A DNA stretch of 64,000 nt from Calliphora vicina (taxonomy: Eukaryota > Arthropoda > Insecta > Diptera > Calliphoridae): positions 24,653,857 to 24,717,856 of the forward strand of contig NC_088781.1 in assembly GCF_958450345.1 (NCBI RefSeq), written 5' to 3'. This document shows positions 36,857-48,897 of the stretch, piece by piece. Position numbers and translations under genes: made by a program. The notes under the pieces were generated by a model, which saw nothing but the letters and a program-made list of their open reading frames with translations, was not told the DNA's origin and ran no database searches. Within the stretch, counting starts at the first letter, position 1. Each line of letters opens with the position of its first letter.

Positions 36857-37781
36857 TAAACCCTTCACCTTCGTGAGAAGGGTATATATAAGTTTGTCAT
36901 TCCGTTTGTAATTTCCACAATATAATTTTCCGACCCAATAAAGTATATATATTCTGGATCCTTATAGATAGAGGAGTCGATTAAGCCACGTCCGTCTGTC
37001 TGTTGAAATCAATTTTCTGAAGACCCCAGATATCTTAGGAATCCAAATCTTCAATAATTCTGTCAGACATGCTTTCGAAAAGTTTCAGTTAAATCGGTCC
37101 ACAAATGGCTGAGATAGAGGAAAAAACCAGGACAACCTCGATTTTTGACTTATTTTTTAACCTATATCTGGATTACTAAGTATTAATATAGACAATATGG
37201 ATATCTAATGATAGATATCTCAAAGACCTTTGCAACGACGTTTATAAGACCATAGTAAGTTGGAGCTACAATGGGTCAACTCGGAAAAAATATTTTTTAA
37301 CCAAATTTTTTTTCACCAAAAAAAATTTAACCCAGATATGCCGATTGCTTGAGCTTGATCATTTTAAAATTATTTTTGTATTATTATGGAAGCAAATGAG
37401 AAATAAAAAACAGTGCAATTAGAGTTTTTAAAAATTTATTGAAAAAAGTGTTTTTTTAAGTCGTTCAATATAGAGGACATTGGGGTCACAACAACAAAAC
37501 TAAAACGTAATAATGAAACATTCATGCATATAACAATCAAGCTACTCTTCATAAATATAAATTCCAAAAAAATATAGTATTTATTCACTTGTAAATGTAC
37601 AAAATTTTACTTTCCGTACAAACGAGATATGTCCATTATGAAAATATCACAAATTAAAAATTCAATAACTCAAAAATGTAGCAAAAAAATTTTTTGTTTA
37701 CCTAAAAATATTTAAAATTTGTATTTTGGAGTATAATTTGGTGAAGATTCGGCACAGCCGAATATAGCTCTTTTACTTGTT
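36857..37781 (+). repeat. mini-me-like repeat with an internal insertion
   Basis: The left part (36857-37327) is a normal copy. About 360 bp of unrelated AT-rich DNA (37328-37690) separates it from the end TTTACCTAAAAATATTT...GGCACAGCCGAATATAGCTC. The inserted piece has no recognised ends. Confidence 0.75.
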
Positions 37782-38380
37782 CTAATTCAAATATGTGATC
37801 TTGTAAGTAACGAGAAGCTTCTTTATGGTTTTCATGAATGCTTAGAGTAGCAGTATCATGCTGTATGAGTTTGAATGTATGATCTCTCTATCTCTGATCG
37901 CTCTTCATTTCACAGAAATCGATTCTTTATATATAAATTTCCAAAAAATTAATTAGGAAAGAAGATCGGTTTGTGATCAGTCATAATTCCAACCAAAAAT
38001 CAGCATAAACTTTGTAAATTATTGCAAAATGAAATAAAATAATTTCAAAGAATTGTGTGAAAAGACAGGAGCAGCCCAAAAGTATGCAAAAGTATGGCAA
38101 CTCTGTGCAAAAGTAGTTGGCAATAAATTAAAGCCCTTAAGGAGATGAGTTAAATAAATATTTATAATTAAATGTGTATTATATACATACAATAGTTGAA
38201 GCCACTACTCAACATAGTATGTGTAATATGTGGATATTTTTTTTTATTATTTATTTTAAAAGAATTTTTTGTTTGTTTATTTTGCATTTTATGTCGGTAA
38301 TTATAAATAGTAGATGTATGTAATAGTAATTATATTTAAAACACGTGTATGTATTATTCAATGTATATTACACTGTATAA
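37782..38380. other. AT-rich intergenic DNA, nothing recognised
   Basis: There are no supported genes or repeats with ends. Confidence 0.5.
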
Positions 38381-39136
38381 TAGGGAGGGTAGATTTGTAT
38401 AGACGCAAAAAAAATCGCCCAAGTGACATGGAACATCGTATTGTGGGGATCAAAGTAAGAAACTTTGCCTAAGGAACCATATCTCTAAAACGAATTCTGA
38501 TGTTCCTTATTTTGACCCAAAGCATATTTTTATAAAATTTGTTTATTATGACACGAACGCCATTTTGCGCTAAAACTATTCGTGTTAATCATTTCGCTCA
38601 TTGTGAGCAAAAGTTATTTTGGTTTAAAGTTTAAACTAAATCTTTACCCTCTAATTTGCAAACTTTAAAAAGCTAAAAAAAAGTAGACGAATAATTTTTT
38701 TTAGGGTAATTATGACCCAATAAACTCAGAACAGCCATCATAAACTAAGTTAAAGGGTTAAAAATAAAGCTTTGCTGATGATTAATATTATTTATTACCA
38801 ACATCACATTTATATTTATCATACGCTCTATAAACAAAATTTATACACAGTACATCATATAATGTGCCAAAAATGGTGATTTTTTTAAATTTTTGTATGG
38901 CGACCCCCCAAGGGGGTTTACAGGGGGTGTGTCACTAGCTTGGTTGGGTCAGCCCTCCAAAAGTTAGTGGTGGTCGGTCATACATATAGACTCGATTGGG
39001 GCACTTTAAATGGGTCAAATAAGGAACATCAGAATTCATTTTAGAGATATGATTCCTTGGGCAAAGTTTTTTATTTTGATCCTTAGAGTATGATATTCCT
39101 TTTCACTTGGGCGATTTTTAAATCGACCCGCCCTAC
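38381..39136. mobile_element. DNA element with about 140-bp terminal inverted repeats
   Basis: The left end reads AATAGGGAGGGTAGATTTG, passes AATCGCCCAAGTGACATGGA and continues to AATTCTGATGTTCCTTATTT. The reverse complement of the right end begins AGTAGGGCGGGTCGATTT and follows the same order. The interior (about 450 bp) encodes no transposase and contains a smaller repeat at 38638-38763. TATA flanks both ends and is a possible target duplication. Confidence 0.75.
38638..38763. repeat. Nested small MITE shared with 43160-43290
   Basis: Ends CTTTACCCTCTAA and TTAAAGGGTTAAA are inverted. Internal GAATAATTTTTTTTAGGGTA and CCCAATAAACTCAGAACAGC recur at 43205-43262 in the same orientation. Confidence 0.65.
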
Positions 39137-40040
39137 TGTATATACATATGTATGTATGTATGTAGTTAGATTTAAATATATAAAAAGGTATGTAATTTAT
39201 TGGAGTATGTGTGTTTGTCCATTAGAAAGAACATTTTCATGGTCACCATTTTATTTTGTGTGTTTGTTGTTGTTGTTCTGTTGCTGTTCTAATTGTTTGT
39301 TTTGTTGTTGTTTTCGAGTTAACTAAAGTTCACAGGGTTCTCTTGAAAAGTAATGACAACTGCATTACAATAACTGCATGTATGTATTTTAAAGGTTAAA
39401 ATTTAAAAAAAAATTAGTACTAAACTAAAATATTACCATATTTTTACAGTGTACCTTAATAAGTATTAAAGATAAATTTTTTCCATTTATATAAACGACT
39501 TAAATTTAAAAAAATGGTCTGAAATAGTCTCAAATTTTTAAAAATCCGAAACTGAATATTCTTTTGTATCAATTTATTTTTGTGATATTCTTTACATATA
39601 TATAATTCTTCTGTACGTGTGTTAGTAACTGAACTGATTTCGATGATATTTGTTGTGTGTGTTCTCAATTGACCTATATAGGTACAATGGGCGTGGCACC
39701 TCCCATACAAAGTAAAAATGTATTATTGCATATCTGGAGTATTATTATAGTGGGAGTCTTCAAACTTTGTGTGAGCTATGGCAAAAAAACAACGTTTGCC
39801 GGGACAGCTAGTATTATTATATATTTAGATTTATGAAAAATTTTTAAGAAATGATAAATTAAAACAAATAGATTTTTTCTACATAAAAATTATTCGAATT
39901 ATTTGTTATTAGAAAATGTTAGTTTTTAAATTTTTTGAATATTATTGGTGTTCTGTAAATCGAACCACATCATTAACACGTTTTACTTTCGAGTAACAAA
40001 ACCAGTTTCAATGTACAAAATCGTGCGATTGTCAGAACAT
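39137..40040. other. AT-rich intergenic DNA, possible Helitron 3' end at 39790-39814
   Basis: AACGTTTGCCGGGACAGCTAGT-like sequence near 39793-39814 resembles a GC-rich Helitron 3' terminus with CTAGT, but no 5' end was located. TATG repeats occur at 39145-39165. Confidence 0.35.
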
Positions 40041-40335
40041 CTATATATATAAAAATTAAATGGTCCATGTATGTAATAGCATCACGAGAGAACGGCTGGA
40101 GCGATTTGGCTGATTTTTTTTATTCTATTCGAAATTTTCAGGAGATGGATTGTAAAGAAAAAAAAATCAAAAATTCCGAGTAAAACTCCGAATTTTTTTT
40201 TAGTCCAGTCAACTGTAATAAAAAAGCTCCCTAAAGTATGCAGTACAAATTTAGATTTTTTATTTGCAAATAAATAAGAACTGGCAGGAGTATGCGGGTT
40301 GGAGAAACTTGAAGAAATAACATTAGTCAATTTAT
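40041..40335 (+). mobile_element. Helitron-like non-autonomous element
   Basis: Starts TCTATATATATAAAAATTAA, followed by GGTCCATGTATGTAATAGCA, GAACGGCTGGAGCGATTTGG and GCTCCCTAAAGTATGCAGTA. The GC-rich 3' end seen at 24808 is missing, and the sequence passes into unrelated DNA about 90 bp upstream of the Galpha-like pseudogene. Confidence 0.5.
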
Positions 40336-40426
40336 AAATTTATCATCAAAATACTATTTTGGGAAACAAATTTTTTTTTATTCATAGATTTTATTTTAAA
40401 CAAAGCTGATCAAGTACATAAACTAT

Positions 40427-41375
40427 TTAAAACTCTATAGCGTTAAAGGTGCTTTTCATATTATCGGTGTCTGTGGCACAGGTACGATAAATAAACGTTT
40501 GCGGTCGCACTTCTAAAAACATATCCGATATAAACTGAAGAGCCGCATTGCTATCACATCGGGGTCCCTTAAATTGTGGAAAAACCGCATCCAAATGTGA
40601 GTACATAATTTTCTCTTCAAACAAATCGACTTTGTTTAAGAACAATATAATGGGTGTATTATTCAAAGTATTTGTAATGGTTTTGAAAATGTCTAGCGAT
40701 TCCTTAAGACGATTAGATTGTCCGTGCTCCTCTAGAACCTGATCATATTCCGAAATGGCTACGAAAAATATTATGGTATCTACATGTTCAAAACAACTAA
40801 GCCATTTTCTTGGCTCCGATCTTAAGCCAGCCATGCCTATCATACGAAAATAGCGATTGTTCACTTTAAACCTGTAGTCAGATAAACCCGTACTCGGTAT
40901 ATGAGCTCTCAATATATCCTGATCCGTGGGCATATAATCGGTCAAAGCAATGTGATCAATTTCGTTCATATAGTATTTAGTGGAATCGTGTAATTGATAT
41001 TCATTACGTCGCATATAGCAGTTTTGTATGCCCTTGTCATTCCATAGTTCTTTAATTGCTGTCAAATAGTGATCTTCCAAACAGGCGTTAATTTCGCAAT
41101 TTACATTCTTAATGAGCATAACGTTTTTTGTAGCATTGTTACTCTTTTCATAATCGATTTTTAATGATTCCATGGCAGCTATCATATTTTGCATAGAAGT
41201 TAAGATATTTTCATGTATCAATTTAATATAATGCCTTCTTTCCTCATCGCTGTAGCCATTGTCATAAAGAATACGCATTTGGCGTATAAAAGTCGATTTA
41301 CCAGAATCGGCTGAGCCCAGTAATAATAGTTTAATATCTTGTTTTTTTAAATTTCTTTAACAAAAAACAGTCCAT
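40427..41375 (-). pseudogene. Galpha-like copy 2, frameshifted
   Basis: This is the sister of the gene at 31461-32417. From the homologous ATG (41375) the frame is broken by one extra A in an A-run near 41343. In copy 1, 96 nt separate the two equivalent Met codons; here there are 97. The rest is open for 283 codons from a Met at 41278, but initiation there would omit the P-loop. That motif reads GSADSGKST in the shifted frame. Switch I is RAHIPSTG (catalytic Arg to His). Switch II is GMAGLRSE (Asp to Gly, catalytic Gln to Leu). NKVD and TCATDT are kept. It ends three codons earlier than copy 1. Either it is a young pseudogene, or the extra A is a sequencing error in a homopolymer. Confidence 0.8.
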
Positions 41376-42120
41376 ATTGTAGAGATTCTTGATTCTCGAT
41401 ATTTTCGATTAAAATACAGCGATCACTTTTAAATACAGCTGTATGCAGCCTCAACTAAAGAATACTACTGTGTTATAATAAATTTGTTCATAACACACGA
41501 GTAATTTAGAAATTTTTTAATAGAATTGTTTTATTTTTGAAACAAAGTAATGGAAGCACAGGAAATCTCGTACATAACGAATGTCCGATCATCACTAGCT
41601 TGCCTTGACATTCCGTAATTTTGTTAATAACATTACTCGTCAGACGTTTTTTTTGTCAGTAGTTTTTATCACTGTTATTATATTTAAGTTTTTTTAATAC
41701 TGCAGAAACTAGACAATTTTGCGAATAATTTCATGCATTAAAAAACATGAAATATTTAAAAGAAAAAATTAAGTTTCGAAAAAAATTAATTTTTTTTAAA
41801 TTTTCGTGAGGCTAAGATTTAAAGATGAAATTTATAAAAGGCTACATACTAATACTATTAATGAAATCAATAAAAAATTTTAGATCAATATTAAAACAAG
41901 TAGGGATTTCTGGATTCTTTATCAAAATCCCGAAACCCTGGAATTTTCAAAAATCAGTCCCGATTGGCATCTCTAGTTATTACCGAGACTTACTTCACCA
42001 AGTTATTTTTACAGATGAATCATATGAATGAATAATTTTTAACATATCGAGTTCTTTTAAAAAAACAAATACATAGTGATATTTTTGTTTTGAACAGTCA
42101 GATATTATATGGCATTCAAT
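41376..42120. repeat. Upstream part of the Galpha segmental duplication
   Basis: 41376-41617 matches 32418-32655, and 41999-42110 matches parts of 33595-33830. The intervening DNA differs: copy 1 has a mini-me-like insertion, and copy 2 has unrelated AT-rich sequence. Confidence 0.7.
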
Positions 42121-42129
42121 TAAATTCTT

Positions 42130-42361
42130 ACACTGAGAAAACAGATTCGTTGCCAATCGAATGATTCAGTTGCATACATAGAATTTTTCGGTTCTATTAA
42201 CAGAAAGTCAGTTGACAATGAAGAATTTCGGTTAAAGCAACCAAACTTTTGTTACCCCTTTTAAAATTTTGTAGCCACAACCGTAAAATTCGGTCACTAA
42301 GGTAGAATCATTCGATTGGCTACAAATCGGTTGCTATCACGAATCTGTTTTCTCTGTGTAT
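42130..42361. mobile_element. MITE, ACACAGAGAAAACAG family, full copy
   Basis: The left end ACACTGAGAAAACAGATTCG and right end GAATCTGTTTTCTCTGTGTA are inverted repeats. Inner inverted motifs CAATCGAATGATTC and GAATCATTCGATTG lie next to them. Length is about 230 bp with no coding capacity. Related pieces lie at 5340-5440, 36360-36415 and 58360-58560. Confidence 0.8.
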
Positions 42362-42734
42362 TAATTAATATATTTTTGCGTTTCTTTATATACAAAGTTT
42401 TAGCAAAATAAATATAAAAATAATTTTACTGATGAATCGAACTAATTAATGATTGTACACTAGAATGCCTCGAGGAATGTTTTTTTGGAATCTCAAACGA
42501 TGCATATTGATGTACTGAGTAAGGTAAAAATCAGAAAATCATGAAATAAAAAAATCCTGACATTTCGGGCATTCTCAAATGTATTCAAAAAATAGGACCC
42601 AATAATAATTTAAAAAAAAACACCGAGAAAATGGAAGCTATGACCAATCGCCATAATTTATAACTCATTTGTGTTGAATTTTATTTGAATACCAACATTT
42701 TTAAGAAATCTGTAGTCGATAAAATGAATTTCGG

Positions 42735-43060
42735 AAGTGGGTCTTGTATATGAGCTTTGACTACTTATGGACCTATCGTCACAAAATTTGGTAGTGCGAG
42801 TTCGGCTTATATAAAACTTATTTGTGATGAATTTGGTTTAGATATCTATTTAACTAAGATATTTATGACAGCTTATCTATCAATAGGCTTCGTCCTTGGG
42901 ACAATCAAAAAGCTTGTACCGAATTTTGTCGAACTATCTATGAAATTGCGACCTGTAGTTTGATTACAATGTTGGGTGTTGGGACAATATTTTTACATGT
43001 TACAAACACAAGCACTAACCCAATATACCCTCCCTACTATGGTGGTGTAGGGTATAATTA
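42735..43060 (+). repeat. Dispersed repeat of another dipteran family
   Basis: GACCTATCGTCACAAAATTT, GTTCGGCTTATATAAAACTT, CTATGAAATTGCGACCTGTA and a terminal hairpin ATACCCTCCC...GTGTAGGGTAT are the landmarks. The central GTCY part is absent. A 68-codon open frame inside is accidental. Confidence 0.45.
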
Positions 43061-43159
43061 CCAAAAATTAATTTATTATCCGAATGAAATTTTCAAGTAC
43101 TAGCTAAAAATAGAACATGAAAACATCTACAAAAAGTAGTAAATGTATCATAAGGGTTA

Positions 43160-43290
43160 TATCTTTAACCCTCTAACCCGGAAACTTTAAAAAGCTAAAC
43201 AAAATTTGTCGAATAATTTTATTTAGGGTAATTATCACCCAATAAACTCAGAACAGCCATTAGAAACTAATATGCAAATTAAGTTTAGGA
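43160..43290. repeat. Second copy of the TTTAACCCTCTAA MITE
   Basis: Shares AACTTTAAAAAGCTAAA and CCCAATAAACTCAGAACAGC with 38638-38763. The right terminus is lost. Confidence 0.6.
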
Positions 43291-44837
43291 ACCAGGTGCA
43301 AAAAGATGAAGAGTGCCTCAGGGCATTGTTGCCGGTTTAGGTGTAAACCGTCGGATGAGTCAAGGCGGATATTTTAATCCATCATCCGTCTATATCCACT
43401 ATTCCTATCATTTTGTTTCATATATAATAAAAAAAAACTATGAAATATAACACGCCGATAAATTTATAAATTCATAGACTGCAAGAAGAATATTTTACCT
43501 TTTAATAAAAAATTATTTCGAACAGATCGGGCAACTAAAAGTTAGTAAAACTTTGATTTAAAAAAGAAATCACACACAAAATTTCACGTGCCAAAATTAT
43601 GACATCACTCACAAAACAGCTGACAAAACAAAAAGCTGTAATATGACATATGACAAATAATTTAACACTAAAATTCTTTCTAATTATTGCTTGTAATACT
43701 GTTATGTTTTTTTATTTCTGTTAATTTGCTTTTGAAAAGCACTGTATTTGTGTCCGCTGTAATATGCGTCAATGCAATATGATATATTACTTTCACTTAT
43801 GCATAATATTTAGGTATAAAATCTAATATAAATAAATATATGTAATATGTATGATTTGTTTAAGTAAGTTTGTTGTACAGGGTCATCTTCAAAATCAAAA
43901 ATACTTTATAGTACATATTTTAAAGTAAAAGTGGCAACTTTTGAGCAGGTCATGGTTTTGGTTTAAAAAGTTACAATCCTTTTGTTGATTTTCTTTAAGG
44001 GAGATAAGAATGACGTACGAACATATATTAATTTGCGAATTAATAAAGACAATTTATATAAGGGCCAAATATACAACTATTTATGAAACATGTTTGTAAG
44101 TAGATTATTACAAATTATGAGATTTAATTAGCCGAAACCGAATCTCGCATTCGGCGGAAAGCTAGAAAATCTTCAAACTAATTGCATAAATATTTCAAAA
44201 TTGCCGCTATTAATATTTTGGTAGTCATATATTATAGGAGTTAAAAATACCCAATATTATTTTACTAATTAAATTTAGCTGCCTTTTTATGAATTTTAAC
44301 TTACAATATAATTTATGCATACATATTTACTACTACCCAACCCTTTAGTAAACCGCACTATTGCGGAATATATTTTCTTTGAATCACGTACAATAAAGTG
44401 TTGGTAAAACAATAATTAATAATTGATTTTATAATTAGTTCAAACATCTATCAGTGTCATACACTCCATAATAATTTGTATTGAAAGCGAAATTTTCTTT
44501 GAACAACTTGTTTACGGTCCATTTGTTTGCTGACATTTTTTGTTTTTACATTTATACCAGTTTATATATAAGAAAAACAAACAAGTAAGAATATTTTAGC
44601 TGATGAAATCCGACTATATGTTACACTACATTGTATTTTTATCAGGAACTAGGGTAAAAGCCTGTTTAATCCAGGCAGAACTAGGTTCCCCTGAAACTTT
44701 CTCAGCTTCAAAAAGAATCTAACACTCAAACTCAGTTTTCTACCAGAAATGAAAATCTCGAATCAATATAATGTTCCAAAAACAAATTGCAAAAACTTTT
44801 CTGAATTGGTTGTTAAACATTTCCTAATTTCAAATAT
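43291..44837. other. AT-rich intergenic DNA, nothing recognised
   Basis: No open frame of interest and no repeat with defined ends was seen. Confidence 0.5.
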
Positions 44838-45450
44838 CAAATATCTTAAATCGTTAATATCCTTGTAAATACTGCGATTTTAAGGAAAATAAGCTCAATC
44901 CGTGATCACTCATATTTTATACCAAAAATCGATTTTTAATATAAAAAAATTCAAATATCTTAAATCGTTAATATCTTTGTAAATACTGCGATTTTAAGGA
45001 AAATAAGCGTAATCTGTGATCACTCATATTTTATACCAAAAATCGATTTTTAGTTTAAAAAAAAAACTCAAATATCTTAAATCGTTAATATCTTTGTAAA
45101 TACTGCGATTTTAAGGAAAATAAGCTCAATCCGTGATCACTCATATTTTATATCAAAAATCAATTTTTTGTATAAAAAAATTCAAATATCTTAAATCGTT
45201 AATATCTTTGTAAATACTGCGATTTTAAGGAAAATAAGCTCAATCTGTGATCACTCATATTTTATACCAAAAATCGATTTTTAGTATAAAAAAAATCAAA
45301 TATCTTAAATCGTTAATATCTTTGTAAATACTGCGATTTTAAGGAAAATAAGCTCAATCTGTGATCACTCATATTTTATACCAAAAATCGATTTTTAGTT
45401 TAAAAAAACTCAAATATCTTAAATCGGTAATAACTTTGTAAATACACACT
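44838..45450. repeat. Satellite-like tandem array, 114-bp unit, about 5.3 copies
   Basis: Units start with CAAATATCTTAAATCGTTAA at 44838, 44952, 45069, 45183, 45297 and 45411 (periods 114 or 117). Each holds CTGCGATTTTAAGGAAAATA and GTGATCACTCATATTTTATA. Units are roughly 95% alike by eye. The last is truncated after about 40 bp. Confidence 0.95.
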
Positions 45451-46248
45451 ATAATTTTAATGAATCCTTAAATAAATAAAATACATTACATTATGATTGG
45501 TGTAGCGAATTCATTCTGTATTCCTTGGAGTAACAATTAAATCGAAACCATATCAATTAGCTAAAGCGTGCTGCAGTACAGCGACAGCGTACAGTAGGGT
45601 ATTAAAATGCAACACAGGTATATAAAAATATGCACATATAAATAGAGCTAATGTCATGGTCAAATATGGCATGGTTTATAAAATCCTTTTTTAAAATTTT
45701 AAACTTTTTTTCTTGGATTTTAACCAAACATTCACCAGCAGAATATCAAATAGTTTGGAATATTCTTACATATGTATGTACAAATCATACTACTTGTACA
45801 TGCCAATTTAAGGTTTTTATTATTTGGACAAACCATCCAAACACACTTGCAATACAATATAGAAAGATGTATCCAAAAGAAAAAGAAGTGTATGAATCAC
45901 GGACTGTGTTTTTTTTGTATAACATTGACGACATACAACTGCAGCAAACTGTAAATATTAAATAAACAAGAAAATAACAGCGTCAACTAATAGGTCATAC
46001 CGGGTGGAGAAAGAGAGGAGATGGACTATATATGTTTGTAAATTGGTCATACAAGACTAATTTCTATGAACATAAAGTACAACAAGTTGTGACAGTAGTA
46101 GTAAAAGTATTAGTGGTGATAGTATCTTAATTGTTACAGCATTTCCATGCTATGTTTTTCGTTTCATTTCCGGTATTGAGTTTGTAGATTTTTTACGCAA
46201 TAAATGTTTAGCGTTGGTGATTGACCTTTTCGTTATTTGGAAGCTTTC
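45451..46248. other. Intergenic DNA, nothing supported
   Basis: A 104-codon open frame at 45651-45965 has no recognised domain, and its composition matches the surroundings. Confidence 0.4.
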
Positions 46249-46507
46249 TAAAGATAGGGTCACACATGGCAAATATTTGCTCAAAAAAGCGTAACCACTT
46301 TTTTTAGCACAAATTTATTTGACGTGTTTACTCTTACAAGTGTTTTCTAAGATCAAACAGCATCAAATAAAATAAAACGAAATGTTTTGTTTTGAATCAT
46401 CCTATACAAATAAGTTTTTTAAAATAAATAAAAGAATTCAAAGGTATTTTATTTAGTGGTTACGTCTTTTTCGTCAAATATTTGTCATGTGTGACCATAC
46501 CTTAAGT
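46249..46507. mobile_element. Palindromic MITE, GGTCACACATGRCAAATATTTG ends
   Basis: The left arm AGGGTCACACATGGCAAATA continues into TTTG...GCGTAACCAC. The reverse complement of the right arm reads ATGGTCACACATGACAAATA and TTTG...ACGTAACCAC. Arms are about 50 bp. The 160-bp interior is AT-rich and non-coding. Confidence 0.8.
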
Positions 46508-47374
46508 AATGTTAATTTCAGTTGTACACTTTTTGGATATATCACAGCCATTTATGGACCGATTATCTGTGGTTCCAATCCCAAATCTAGTTGGACAAAA
46601 TTAATTTTATTTTTTTAATTAATGTAAAATAGTTTTTTAATTGGTGGTCTGGTTCTCATGAGAGAAGAGCGAGAGTTTAACGAATATTTGAGGAACCGCA
46701 TAACAAAAGGTACTTTTTCGAATTTTTTTACAAATTGATTTTTTACTATTTTTATAATATTTGGGTTGAAATCTTCTAGAAAAAATAAATTTCCCAAAAT
46801 TTTTAAATTTTCAAAAAATTACCTTTTGTTCTGCGCCTCCTCATTTGATCATATTTTTGTTTCAGAAATGTGTTAAGCTTACGAGTACGCTTAACTAATA
46901 ACTTCAACTAAATACACTTGGAAACAGTGTAGTTTGTTCCTCGTTTTTTCACGTGTTGAAGTTTTCCTGCTAAAAGTACATAAAAAAGAACAACTATTAA
47001 GTCATCTTGGCCAACTAACCGAAAAACACAACGAAGCAATGAACCAACAACTTACATTTTAATTTAAAATTTAATACATGATTTAAAATATAAACCGTAT
47101 TGTAAATTCTAGTCATTAGAGACAAACGAATTTGGAACAGCCAAATTTGAATGAGTAATAATAAGTAGTTAGTACTAAATGTTAGTGGTTTTAAACACGT
47201 GTTTAATATAACCTTGATTTATATAAATTAATATGTTAAGTGGTAGACTGCCTGCAACAGAATTCATATAACATAAGTTCCCAGTGTGTAGCACTTGAAA
47301 ACATAGGGGCTTGTAGAAAAGCATTTAAAAAATTTGACTATAATTTCGGCAAGAATTGGTTATCCCTGTCTATA
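46508..47374. other. AT-rich intergenic DNA, nothing recognised
   Basis: No supported gene or repeat. Confidence 0.45.
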
Positions 47375-47470
47375 CTTGACAATTTTTTATTGTCAAGACA
47401 AAGTTGTTTCAATCATTTTGACATTTATCGTGACACAAATTTATCAACGCCTTTCATTATAAGGCTGATT
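47375..47470. repeat. Small dispersed repeat shared (inverted) with 12590-12695
   Basis: CCTGTCTATACTTGACAA and TTGTCAAGACAAAGTTGT are the reverse complements of blocks at 12590-12680. Confidence 0.5.
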
Positions 47471-47970
47471 AATAAAAACTGTTGTTCCTTAATGTTTTTT
47501 TCCTTTCTCATAGACTGATCCTTGTTATCAATGCTTTTCATAGCAAAGATTTTAAATACTTAATACTTTAATTCATATTTCAAAATCGAATTAAAGTCAA
47601 ATCAAATTTGAGTTGAAATTAATGTTTCACATTCATTTTGTAAAACATTGAAAATGAAGAACTGTTTTCTTTCAATTTGAATTAGCAAATAATTTCATTT
47701 TGAATTAATACAAAGCAATTTGAAATATATGGTTACGTTTTTACCTTTTAAAAGCGGTGGTTAATTTCCTTTAAATAAACCGGATACTTTTGATCGCATA
47801 TAAAACCAGTTAATAGTTTAAATTTATAACAAATCTTTATTTATGTATTCAAATTTACACAAATAGTTTAAATAGTCACTTTGTGTTTTTATACACGTTT
47901 ATAATTCACAATAATACTCACACTTAAATTAGACTTTATAATGTACCAGAATGCAGTTGATGTTAACTCT

Positions 47971-48097
47971 AAGACCCCATTCACATTAGGCAATTTAATT
48001 GCGCAACATTAAATCAACATGCAAAATGTTCTTCTCCTTATCTGCGACATCAACAAACACAAGAGACTTGCGCATCTAAATTGCCCAATTTGAATCA
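47971..48097. repeat. Palindromic MITE, CACATTAGGCAATTTA ends
   Basis: The left end CATTCACATTAGGCAATTTA is matched in inverse on the right by TAAATTGCCCAATTTGAATC, with GCGCAA next to both arms. It resembles the element nested at 54987-55172. Confidence 0.65.
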
Positions 48098-48295
48098 CAT
48101 CACCGACTGCAACTGCTGCCACGATTTATACACAGCTTCCTTCCAGTAGCTTCATGAAAGTTATATTTCTACAATGATAAACTTAAAGCTTTTATTCAAT
48201 GTTGTATGTTTGAATCTTTATTTGAAAGTATACTCATTTCTCATTACGAAAAAAACAAACTGAGAAAGGTGACTGCGATGAAACAGCTGATTATT

Positions 48296-48897
48296 TTTAT
48301 ACCCTTCACCTTCGTGAGAAGGGTATATATAAGTTTGTCATTCCGTTTGTAATTTCTACATTTTTCATTTCCGACCCTATAAAGTATATATGTATATTCT
48401 GGATCCTTATAGATAGCGGAGTCGATTAAGCCATGTCCGTCTGTCCCAGATATCTTCGGGATCCAAATCTTCAATAATTCTGTCAGACATGCTTTCGAGA
48501 ATTTTGCTATTTAAAATCAGCAAAATCGGTCCACAAATGGCTGAGATATGAGGAAAAAACCAAGACAACCTCGATTGTTGACCTATATCTGGATTACTAA
48601 GGCATTAATATAGACAATATGGATATCTAATGATAGATATTTCAAAGACATTTGCAACGTATATAAGACCATAGTAAGTTGGACCTACAATGGGTCAAAA
48701 TCGGGAAAAAATTTTTTTTTTTTTAAATTAAAAAAAAAAAATAATTTTAAAAATTTAAAATAATCGATAAAAAATTTTTTCCAAAAAATTAAAAAATTAA
48801 ATTTTGTTTACCTAAAAATATTTAAAATTTGAAGGTATAATTTGGTGAAGGGTATATAAGATTCGGCACAGCCGAATATAGCACTCTTACTTGTTTT
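48296..48897 (+). repeat. mini-me-like dispersed repeat, internally deleted
   Basis: Both ends are present (TATACCCTTCACCTTCGTGA and GGCACAGCCGAATATAGCAC). The stretch after the short GTCCGTCTGTC tract is deleted, so the GAAATCAATTTTCTGAAG block is missing. Confidence 0.75.

Noticed and set aside
40427..41278. Treating the second Galpha-like frame as an intact 283-residue gene
   Set aside because: Starting at that Met removes the phosphate-binding loop, while the homologous start and P-loop are present but one base out of frame.
45651..45965. 104-codon open frame between the satellite and a MITE
   Set aside because: It has no recognised domain, its start has no homology support, and two overlapping frames are also open. 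It is likely chance.
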